Shown here: in pieces, positions 40,701-49,172 of the stretch | Position numbering within the stretch: position 1 is the stretch's first letter | Layout: every line of letters begins with the position of its first letter | NCBI RefSeq assembly: GCF_030269925.1 | Contig: NC_085130.1 | Location: 260,501-324,500, forward strand | Source: Bombyx mori | Taxonomy: Eukaryota; Arthropoda; Insecta; Lepidoptera; Bombycidae | Reading direction: 5' to 3' | DNA length: 64,000 nt | Program-made: the position numbers and the translations under genes | The notes under the pieces: generated by a model | What the model was told of the DNA's origin: nothing | What the model saw: the letters and a program-made list of their open reading frames with translations, nothing else | The model's database searches: none

Positions 40701-41426
40701 TTCGCGATAAATAGCGCCACTGAGGAGATCCTAAGATGTTCTGAGGACTCTTTTGGGATCTTCAGTGATTCGAGATCTTCGCTAGACATACTCAAAAATG
40801 GGAACAGCACACACCCTCTAGTCACAAAAATCACTAAAAACATAAACAACATTAAACTCCAGAAAAAGCAGATTACTCTATACTGGATAAAAGCTCATAA
40901 CGGACTTGAAGGAAATGAAAGAGCCGACCAACTGGCAAAAGAAGCAGCGAAAAAGAAAGCAAAGCCTGAATACGATAAGTGCCCTATAGCATTCGTGAAA
41001 AGACGGATTCGTGAAGAATCCATCGACGAATGGAGCGAAAGATATGAGGCAGGCACAACAGCAGGGACTACAAAACTATTTTTCCCTAATGCAGCAGCTG
41101 CAAAGAAAATAATAGACACAATTAAACCGACAGGTGTTATGACACAGATTCTGACTGGACACGGTGGCTTCTCCGAGTACCTGGCTAGGTTCAGGTGCAA
41201 GGAGAGCCCAGCGTGTCCTTGTGACGGTGGTACGCCGGAGACGATCCCACACATATTAACGGAGTGCCCAATATCCGGGCCTGAGAGATTCAATATAGAA
41301 CAATTAATAGGCGTAACAATTAAAACAGAAAATTTCCAGAAGCTAATATCCCAAAAAGAAACACAAGAGCAGTTTCTAGAATACTGTATAAAAGTTTGTA
41401 AAAAAGTAATAGTAAGAAACAAATAG
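37731..41426 (+). CDS. T2 ORF2: endonuclease-RT-RNase H, 1195 aa from first ATG
   Basis: Multi-domain retrotransposition enzyme. Numbering from ATG 37839: endonuclease 1-210 (E16 in QEPYVGG, GGDINAKSTWW at 115-125, SSDH at 193-196); RT about 430-790 (KKAPGADGF 443-451, LDIEGAF 574-580, CVQGSIGGPLLWN 631-643, FADD 663-666); RNase H about 908-1040 (D915 in YTDGS, E953, D977, KAHNGLEGNERAD 1018-1030); C-terminal Cys/His cluster (C1120, C1126, C1128, H1138, C1143). The frame is open upstream from 37731 and that extension (IAQINLQRKKLATDEL) is the normal first strand of the endonuclease, so translation probably enters from ORF1 by a +1 shift or reinitiation rather than at ATG 37839. Intact, with all catalytic residues. 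Confidence 0.92.
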   Translation, partial: PIAKGTLRYEQQTTKYLPINIAQINLQRKKLATDELMIEANREKIDIAMIQEPYVGGGSFMRDYRGVKIYQRNGTDEGTVKTAIAVFNKDLEVNMIPHFTTNNISMVRVKIASWEMYVVAFYFEPDQPIDPYLEKLREIKTELGTKKIIMGGDINAKSTWWGGLKEDSRGRSVSGAIEEMRMQILNTGDTPTFYTIRGSKIYKSFVDITLCSENIYDLVEDWEVKDFISSDHGVITMKIKLQRQRGKEIVRTTRLYNTKKADWEKFHNKLTETKKDYNIQLDKVQQIKTRNELEKFIETYTKAMTDTCKKVIPMKKKKEKVNLPWWSDELRRLKKDVITKKRRIRCAAPIRRESVIKEYLEAKEKYENEVKTAQVESWKNFCNKQDREGVWEGIYRVIRKTSRQPEDMPLIKDGKCLEPEESAQLLANTFYPNDTEEGENSYHRKVRSMAKQINEDHGEHDPSFTWDELQASMKSFNPKKAPGADGFTADICEQIMLEDPNLLLATMNKCLELGCFPTIWKEATVVVLRKPGKTDYTNPKAYRPIGLLPVLGKVLEKMTFNRIKWHILPKLSKRQYGFMPQRCTEDALYDLVSHIRKKLKEKKLITMVSLDIEGAFDSAWWPAIRLRLAEENCPIDLRKVLDSYLEDRRVGVRYAGHECKKKTEIGCVQGSIGGPLLWNLLLDPLLKKLENEGVYCQAFADDVVLVFDGETGLGMERTANRVLSSVEKWGKNNKLKFAPHKTKAMLITNKQKFDAPKLNMGGTTIQMSDEIKILGLIIDKKLTFNNHVKTATNKAIQIYKQVARAARVSWGLHPDVIRAIYTAVVEPIILYAASAWAPAAERVSVRKSLGVVQRGFVQKLCRAYRTISLNAGLLLTGLLPLDLRVKEAATLYMARKGYPTAIIGDWEIERMEPVTVMEHPAERLIIKYENLENDEQTKIAIDKCNVQLYTDGSKIDGFVGAAYTKWIEGKEQKHKKLKLMSCCTVFQAELFAINSATEEILRCSEDSFGIFSDSRSSLDILKNGNSTHPLVTKITKNINNIKLQKKQITLYWIKAHNGLEGNERADQLAKEAAKKKAKPEYDKCPIAFVKRRIREESIDEWSERYEAGTTAGTTKLFFPNAAAAKKIIDTIKPTGVMTQILTGHGGFSEYLARFRCKESPACPCDGGTPETIPHILTECPISGPERFNIEQLIGVTIKTENFQKLISQKETQEQFLEYCIKVCKKVIVRNK

Positions 41427-41844
41427 AAATAAGAATAAAAATAATAATTGTAAACTAGCTATTAAGTAATAAAGTTAAAGCTTATCCTAAGAGTAACATA
41501 AATTAGAATTAAGATAGATAAAGATATTGTATTGGCAGTAATTAATGAATAAATAAAGTAGACACTAACATAATCACTAGAAAAATAAGATGTAAATAAA
41601 ATGTATGTGAAATAGTAATAATGAGTACTTGGTACTCGCCCACAAAAATAAAGGGCATTGAAAAAATTATTTAGGATAAGCAAGATAGTGTAGAAGCATA
41701 GGATATAACCCCAACACGTCCTAATTCCACATAAAAGGTTTATATATTATATTTTATTCCATTAGGTGAATAAGTAAAACGTGTATTAACAGAGCATAGG
41801 GCAAAAACGATCCCTGAGAATAGTATAGTCAGGGGACGAGTATA

Positions 41845-41846
<2 letters not shown>
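41427..41846 (+). other. T2 3' UTR
   Basis: AT-rich non-coding sequence ending in the terminal hairpin at 41812-41834. It lacks the CGGGAGTCCCACCCG and CCCGGT/ATCGGG signals of T1, T3 and T4. Confidence 0.7.
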
Positions 41847-41938
<92 letters not shown>

Positions 41939-41941
<3 letters not shown>

Positions 41942-41970
41942 AACCTAACCTAACCTAACCTAACCTAACC
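41939..41970. repeat. Telomere repeat tract (CCTAA)n, ~6 units
   Basis: Perfect repeats between T2 poly(A) and T3. Confidence 0.98.
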
Positions 41971-42871
41971 AGTCGCAGCGCAACCGCGAGCCCAAGCGCC
42001 ACGATAATAGGCCGCTCCGCGTTCAAAAAATCAGAAAAATAGTGAAAAGTGCACAAATTATAGTGAAAGTTGTGTCTAAAGAAGCGGAAGGTGACGAGGA
42101 ACGTAGTCGTGAAAACCGCGTGACCAGGAGACCACTGGGTCAAAAGTTATTACAGAAAAACCCGAAAAACCGTATGTTCACTACACAAAGTGGCGTGCGC
42201 CTCCCGATTTCGATCGATGACGTGCATTTTTTCTAGTGCAGTTTTAAAGCCCTAAGTGCCATACACCTTCGACCCGAGTTTCGGATTTTTCCGGTACAAA
42301 TTGACAGAGCTGCACCCTAAAAAGTGGAAACCGCGTGGACACGTGGTCCCCCTTCCACTAGGAATTGGACAAAGCAGGTTAGCTCCAGAGATAGCCCAAG
42401 AAGCCTTCTCTCCAAGGCCGTTTAGATCACAACAATATCTCATTCCAGGACGGAGATATAGGAATTAATTTAAAAGGTGCGCAACAACTCAACTTTCAGC
42501 ACGAATAAGTCGAGATTAAGATCTGTGACCCCCCCCCTTTTTTGGTGTTGGACGTGACCTAGATCATTTCCAACATTCCCACAAAATGCTGGATTTTTAT
42601 CCCTAGGGGTTTGTGAGTTACGGACATTTCTTTATTCGTGTTGAAAGCGCAACGAGAGCGATAGAGAAAGAAACATTATCTGTCTCAACGGGTGGCCTGA
42701 TTGTCAAGAAGGAGGCGTAGGCTACGTCACACAAATTGGAAAGTGGCGTAGACATCATCGTAGCCGAGCAGCGTAGTGGCGTAGCAGCGTAGCAGCTGAC
42801 GTAGCGCAGTCGCCGTTCGCCACAAGGTTAAAATTGGAAGACGACCTAACGATGACAAGTGACCACTCGGG

Positions 42872-43935
42872 GCTCGTTGGATGAACTGTATATTTTGATT
42901 TTCTTTTATTCTTTGTTCTTTATTTTTATTTCATTTTAATTGTATCCTATTTTATTTTATGTCTGTGTTATTAAGTAGAAATAGAATTTTTTTTAGGAAT
43001 TGTACATACTTTTAGTGTGTGTGTTATGACTAGAATAAGTTATCAGTTTGACTGACTTGTAACACATTTAAATCTTTGGCGAACATCGGAAGCGGTATGC
43101 AGTATATAATAATAATATAATTACATAATGATAATATGACAATATAAGTAAGTAATGATTAAAGGTTAAAGTTAAAATAATTACAACGGAACCCAATACT
43201 TTTAGAAAATATAAAATTTTATTTCAAGCCCCAAAAAATTTATAAGACTTGCGACCAATGGAACGACGCGGCACCGGTGGCGTGATACTTGTTTACATGT
43301 AAGCGCGCGGTGAGTCACGCGTCGCACCATCTGGTCTTGTTTTTGTCATTGCTTCTGATTTTATCGTGTTTTATCACATTCGTATTTTGACCGAACAAGG
43401 GTTCGTTGGATGAACTGTAGACTTTAAATTTCTCTTATTTCTTCTATTCCTTTATTTTTATTTCCGTTTTAATTCTGTCTTATTTTATTTTATGTTTTAT
43501 TATTAAGTAGAAATATTAAAAATTTTAGGAACTATACATACTTTTGGTGAGTGTTATGTCTAGAATAAGTTATCAGTTTGACTGAATCGTGACACATTTA
43601 TTTATATCTTTGATGAACATCGGAAACAGTATACAGTACATAATAATAATATAAATACATAATTATAATATAATAGTATAAATAAGTAATACGCCAATAC
43701 AGTAAAATTAATAATTATAAGCGGAACCCAACACTCTTAGAAACTATAAAACTTTATTTCAAGCCGCAAGAAATTGATAAATCTTGCGACCAATGGAACG
43801 GCGCGGCACCGGTGGCGTGATACTTGTTTACAAGTTAGCGAGCGGTGAGTCACGCGTCGCACCATCTGGTCTTGTTTTTGTTATTGTTTCCGATTATATC
43901 GTGTTCTATTGAATTTGTATTTTGACCGAACAAAT
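42872..43935 (+). repeat. Tandem ~530-bp monomers in T3 5' UTR (two units)
   Basis: Unit 1 at 42872-43400 and unit 2 at 43401-43935 both begin GTTCGTTGGATGAACTGTA (G-to-C in unit 1) and end TTTTGACCGAACAA. Each holds a GCGGCACCGGTGGCGTGATA block and a TGAGTCACGCGTCGCACCAT block with an AP-1-like TGAGTCA core. T4 has one related unit at about 47880-48200 (TGAGTCACGC at 48139). A copy-number-variable promoter monomer is the likely reading. Confidence 0.8.
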
Positions 43936-44132
43936 ATTCGACATAACATTTTTCATTTTATTTTTAGGATATAACAATATTAGTTCTATTGCTGCAGTGA
44001 GTACATAATTGTATTCATTAGAAACTTGACAATAATTAAAACGACGTTATATTAATAATTCACTCAATTTATCTTAAACTGTATAAGTAATTACATATAA
44101 CTTAGATAAGATTTTATTTTATATTAGACACC

Positions 44133-44151
44133 GACCCCCCTTTACAGGGTC
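44133..44151 (+). promoter_or_regulatory. Leader hairpin upstream of T3 gag
   Basis: GACCC (44133-44137) pairs with GGGTC (44147-44151) around the loop CCCTTTACA, identical in loop to the T1 hairpin at 31831-31853. It lies about 70-190 nt before the gag ATG in both, followed by the shared GGACAACTTTCCCCGA block (44171-44186). Confidence 0.5.
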
Positions 44152-44220
44152 TGACAAACATTATATAAAGGGACAACTTTCCCCGACACATACACCGTAC
44201 TCATACACACTCACATTAAA

Positions 44221-45744
44221 ATGTACCGTACACCCACGACTTCGGGCGCCTCCAAAAAGCCTACCACTCCCAGCCCTACCACAACCGCAGTGGCGCAGGG
44301 TGCGGCAAGGACGTTTATTAAAAGACCAGACATCAAAAGAAGATCACTCGACAATATGGACATTTTTAAAAAGCAGCAACAGAACTATGCTGCGTTGTCG
44401 AGTGAACAGCTCCTCCAGGAGATGATGAAGACTTTCGAGGATATACCCTCGAAAGTCCATGAGTACCCTCAGATGAGGAGGGATATAAAGCAGTTCCTGG
44501 AGGTGCAGTCAGACAAGGGCATACGTGCAATTTTCGAGCTCAGTAGACGTATTGAGAGTCTCGAAGCAGGAGCCCCAAAGACAAGGACACCGACAAAAAC
44601 CTCGTCGTCTGACGGCACAGATGTCATTCTAAAGAAGCTGGGAGAGGTGGAAAAGGCATTGACTAAACGATTAAACGAGATGGAGCTAAGTCTAAAAACA
44701 GACATAATACAACTGAACGACGAAAATGACGGCCGGGGCTCCGACATGATCGACAAGATCATCGACAGGATCGACGAGACCAGAGCTGCCATGGACCAAA
44801 CGACCGAGGCGGTCGAGAGTCGAACGCACGCTCTCGTCAAGGATCTGGTCGGTGGTCTTGCCGACGATGTCGTTGCAGCAAAACAAGAACTGACGGAGGT
44901 CGCAAAAGGACTGGCATGCGATATAAACCTAGCTCCAGTCTCCAAGTCATACGCCAGCGTCGCAGCAGCCAAACCCGTCCACCGTCCTGCACTTCATTCG
45001 ATGGCAGTCACTCTCGAAGGTAGTCAGGAGACTGCTGACGAGGTGCTCGCCAGGGTGAAGAGGGCAGTCGACGCCAGAGGCACTGGACTTAAAATTAATA
45101 AGGTACGCAAGGCGAAAAACCAAACTATTATATTGGGTTGCGACACCGAGGAGGAAAGAAAGAAAGTCCAAGAGATAATAGAGAGTCGTGGGGATGGACT
45201 GGTAGTAGCGCCCATGAAGAACAAGAGCCCTCTCGTTGTCCTGAAGGATGTTTACGTGGAAAGTGAAGACGACGATATGATTAAGGCACTCCACGTCCAA
45301 AACAAGAACATATTCATGGGCCTACCGGAGGAAGACATGCAAATGGATATAAAATTTAAAAAACGTACCAGAAACCCAAAGACCGCGCACATCATCTTGC
45401 AAGTGAAGCCGAAAGTATGGCAGAGGATGACGGAAGCTGGAGCCCTCTATCTGGACCTTCAAAGGGTCAGAGTCGAGGACCAGTCTCCGCTCATCCAATG
45501 CACGAGGTGCCTCGCATTTGGACATGGTCGTAAATTTTGCACCGAGAGTGTGGACAGATGCAGTCACTGTGGAGGACCGCATCTGCGCGAGAAATGCGCA
45601 GACTTTATCGCAGGGACCGAACCGCGGTGCTGCAACTGCTCACACTCTGGGTTGCGGAAGGCTGACCATAACGCTTTTAGCGCCGAATGCCCGGTACGAA
45701 AAAAGTGGGACTACTTGGCTCGCGCAAATACCACATATGCATGA
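44221..45744 (+). CDS. T3 gag-like ORF1, 507 aa
   Basis: Homologue of T1 ORF1, the same length to the residue. Same start (MYRTPTTSGA), same basic RRSLDNM segment, same QLLQEMMKTFEDIP block, charged helical middle, and three knuckles at 427-440, 447-459 and 470-490. The middle differs from T1 at many residues, while from about residue 400 to the end the DNA is almost identical. Ends in TGA where T1 has TAA. No RT follows. Two independent intact 507-codon copies of a gag without its own polymerase suggest selection on the protein, not decay of a full element. Confidence 0.9.
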   Translation: MYRTPTTSGASKKPTTPSPTTTAVAQGAARTFIKRPDIKRRSLDNMDIFKKQQQNYAALSSEQLLQEMMKTFEDIPSKVHEYPQMRRDIKQFLEVQSDKGIRAIFELSRRIESLEAGAPKTRTPTKTSSSDGTDVILKKLGEVEKALTKRLNEMELSLKTDIIQLNDENDGRGSDMIDKIIDRIDETRAAMDQTTEAVESRTHALVKDLVGGLADDVVAAKQELTEVAKGLACDINLAPVSKSYASVAAAKPVHRPALHSMAVTLEGSQETADEVLARVKRAVDARGTGLKINKVRKAKNQTIILGCDTEEERKKVQEIIESRGDGLVVAPMKNKSPLVVLKDVYVESEDDDMIKALHVQNKNIFMGLPEEDMQMDIKFKKRTRNPKTAHIILQVKPKVWQRMTEAGALYLDLQRVRVEDQSPLIQCTRCLAFGHGRKFCTESVDRCSHCGGPHLREKCADFIAGTEPRCCNCSHSGLRKADHNAFSAECPVRKKWDYLARANTTYA

Positions 45745-45906
45745 CCATGCAGGACATTACACAACACGTACACACAGACAGAAAGCACACAGAAACAAAA
45801 ACACAACACACACAAATATGAAATACACAACAACACGAACACAAATGATATTCAGAATGTATATTGAATATACACGATGATATCAGCACAAGAACACTTA
45901 CATGAA

Positions 45907-45991
<85 letters not shown>

Positions 45992-46713
45992 CGAAATAAA
46001 ATAAAAATTGTCAAAAGAAAATAGTCAATAAATATATATAAATTTAGTATATATATGTTATTGCCTAGGTAAATGAGTTTTTAAAAAACATAGAAAGAAA
46101 GCACAAACCAGTCACGTCACAACACTACAGAAATCTCACCAAACCTGCTAAAGGCATAATAATAGCAAACAAAATAACGAAATAAACCCAAGTACTTCCT
46201 GTTGTAAGAATAATGAAGTTAGGAATATAATTAACTAATACCGAACGGAAAAATGTAGCAATTAGATGGTAATTAAGAGTATATACTAATGTCACTTTTT
46301 AGATATAAGCTAAGAACTAAGAAAAAAGTAATGTTAGAATGTTAGAAATATAATAAGTGTAATAAGAGATAAGTATCATAGTTAAGTAAGTAAAGAAAAT
46401 TGTAATTAAAATAAGAACAAGTACGCAGTACTTGCAAGAAAAACCAATATATTACGTAAAGTATAAATAGTACCGTAGACAAACCAGAAATTAAAATAAA
46501 ACTGTACAAACTTTATTTTCCTAAAATAAAAGAATAAAAAATATCTTAGCATAGAGTAGCGGGAGTCCCACCCGGCAAGGAATGATTGATGATGAATGTA
46601 AGAAAGACTAAGTATGCGGCTTGAAAGTGCGAGAAGAATACATGTGAGAACTTGAATGAATGAGTATATAGATAAATAAGGACCCGGTGTTCTCATGATC
46701 GGGGAAAAGCAGA

Positions 46714-46715
<2 letters not shown>
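45745..46715 (+). other. T3 3' UTR with internal poly(A)
   Basis: It begins with the CA-rich stretch shared with T1, then an 82-nt A run at 45908-45989 that replaces about 20-30 nt present in T1, then AT-rich sequence and the shared end with the terminal hairpin CCCGGT (46683-46688) / ATCGGG (46698-46703). No ORF2 remnant. Confidence 0.75.
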
Positions 46716-46797
<82 letters not shown>

Positions 46798-46800
<3 letters not shown>

Positions 46801-46895
46801 AACCTAACCTAACCTAACCTAACCTAACCTAACCTAACCTAACCCAACCTAACCCAACCCAACCCAACCCAACCCAACCCAACCCTAACCTAACC
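46798..46895. repeat. Telomere tract with CCCAA variant units
   Basis: It starts as perfect CCTAA, then becomes mostly CCCAA from about 46845 to 46885 before two final CCTAA units. Variant repeats usually mark older, more proximal telomere sequence. Confidence 0.95.
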
Positions 46896-48641
46896 GGAGT
46901 CTGCCGTGGCCCTCCGCAGCGAACACGCGCGTCCCAAGTTGCTCCGCAGTGATTTACGCTCAAAAAATCATTAAAAATTCCGAAAAGTGGTGAAAAGTGT
47001 ACCAAAATAACAGTGCGATACACCAAAATTTGTGGAAAAGTGCGGCGAACCTGTTGGTGAAAGTTTATTTTGGATCGCAGTGAAATTTGGACGATTTTCC
47101 GTGGAAAAACTCGGAAATTGCAGAATTCCGAAACTTTGACCGCGTGCGCCGCGGGTTTTATCGCTGTGACATACAGTTTTTCTACTGCTGTCCTGACGGG
47201 CTTGTTGAACCCTACAATCCCATACCAAATTTGGAATTTTTCGGCCAGAGACGGCCGAGAAATCACCGAAAAAAAACAAAAACCACGTGGCACGTGGTCA
47301 GTGATCGGCGGCCATTTTGGAAATTTTGAAAATAGTGACTGGAGGAGGCAGACAAGAGAAGCCCAGAACCGTTTCAAGACCTGAAAAAAGTTAAGGCGTT
47401 TTTAAGTTATTGAATTTTGAAAGTTTGGCAATATTCGAAATTTTCTATCTTTTTATAACGATCGATAACATATAGTTTTTTCATTGTCATATTAAAGCTT
47501 ACATACACCTGCAACCTTTTTGAAAAAATCAGAAATTTCTATCAGAAAATTCCGGAGAAAATAATTTTTCAAAATTTTTCAAATTTTCAATTGCATTTAA
47601 AAAATAATTATTAAAAATCTAGAACATATTAATTTAAATATTATTGTAGAGTTAAAAATTTAGCATAACTTTGACGCCTTATTTGAAATTATTGGACCGA
47701 AATTGTACTTTTATAATCACTTTAAGGACAAAATTTATTACTTTTAAGAATATTAAATCGGACGTCGGTTGGTTTTTATTGTTAAATAAATATTCGTGAC
47801 CCTGAGAGAAGCCCTTACAAAACGAACCCAAACTCGACTAGTTTCGGACCATTTTTTAAATTTTTTAATTTTTGGCTTATTTTATTTGTGTTTGTATTAT
47901 TAAGTAGGAACTTTAAAAATTTAGAACTGTACATACTTCTGCTGTGCGTGTTGTGTATGTCTTAGAATAGGTTATGAATTTGATTGATTCGTGAATCACT
48001 TGTATTTTTGACCCGCATCGAAAGCGGAACAATATAAAACATTTATCTTAAGCCGTAAGAAACCGAGCGAACTTGTCGACCAATAGAACAGCGCGGCGGT
48101 GACGTGATATCGATGTTGTTTACATGCAGGTGAGCGGATGAGTCACGCGCCGCACCATCTGGTCCCGTCTTTTGTTTCTTTATGTTTTACAACATTTAAA
48201 TTTGAAGTAAAATAACATCGAACATAACACAGCCAGCGTATTGAATAGCGAATAGAACGAAATAGAACGAAATTGGATGCTTGGTTTGGTTACTTGCTGT
48301 CACTGACTTAGATGTACATATTTAGTGCATAATAATATTAGTTTTAGTGTGAATGTGAAATACATCACTGTATTACTTAGAAATTGTGGACAGTGTGTAA
48401 CTGAGCTGACGTTATTGTTTTGTTTCGTCTTGTTTTTTCTCTAATTTTTATTTTGTATCACTATTTTATTTTTATATATTTCATATTATAATTCAGAACT
48501 GCGAATAATTTAATTGTGTCTGTTATGTTTTAAAATTGTTTAACAGTTTGACTGCTTATTTTAGTTAGTTGGTCAATATCGAAAGCGGAATAACTTAAAT
48601 TAAATCATTATATATAATATACACACACACACACACACATA

Positions 48642-48686
<45 letters not shown>

Positions 48687-49172
48687 GTAAATAAATAACT
48701 AATTTCTTACCGACATCCGACGAGTCCAGTACTCGTGTAGTCTGACGAAATCTGCAACAAAAAACAAAGACATAAACTTTCATATGCAGAGTACAGCTCC
48801 TGTAAAGTAAAATAAAATATTTAAAGAAATAGAAAGTTACATATACATTTCAATAAGACATATCTATCTGGGTAATACAGACAGCACGGTTTATATTCGA
48901 CTGACCCTATTGGGCAAATAAACAAGCCTTTTTTGGGCGGAATAAGTGTGTTGCGACGACTTAATTATTATTAAGCTAAGTAAGACATTGACAATTATTT
49001 TTACAATATATACATTTTACACATTTACACCTATACATTTATTTAAGCCATAGGACAACTTTCCCCGATATACTCGCATAACACATTACATTGCATCATA
49101 CTAACTAACTGGGCTGAATCACTATCGGACTAGACAGTCGTTCGCTAGAAATACTTCAACACCTCTGACAAC
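46896..49172 (+). promoter_or_regulatory. T4 5' UTR
   Basis: Non-coding, AT-rich. It contains overlapping E-boxes CCACGTGGCACGTGG (47282-47296), one promoter-like monomer related to those of T3 (about 47880-48200), a decayed second monomer (about 48480-48600), a CA microsatellite (48620-48685) and the GGACAACTTTCCCCGA block (49052-49067). No gene seen. Confidence 0.5.
48620..48685. repeat. (CA)n microsatellite
   Basis: Simple CA repeat with CGCG interruption inside the T4 5' UTR. Confidence 0.97.

Larger units (their letters stand above)
34708..41938 (+). mobile_element. T2: TRAS-type full-length element
   Basis: Plus-strand element of 7.2 kb: 5' UTR about 1.6 kb, ORF1 (36314-37741), ORF2 (from 37731 or 37839 to 41426), 3' UTR about 420 nt, poly(A) 41847-41938 joined to CCTAA. 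Its 3' end differs from T1, T3 and T4, with its own terminal hairpin CCCTGA (41812-41817) / TCAGGG (41829-41834). The 5' end, CAGTCGCAGCGCAACC, is shared with T3. Confidence 0.92.
41971..46797 (+). mobile_element. T3: second TRAS-type gag-only element
   Basis: Plus-strand element of 4.8 kb between CCTAA tracts, organised like T1: 5' UTR about 2.25 kb, one 507-codon ORF (44221-45744), 3' UTR, poly(A) 46716-46797. No ORF2. An 82-nt internal A run (45908-45989) interrupts the 3' UTR. The 3' end matches T1 and T4; the first 60 nt match T2. Confidence 0.88.
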
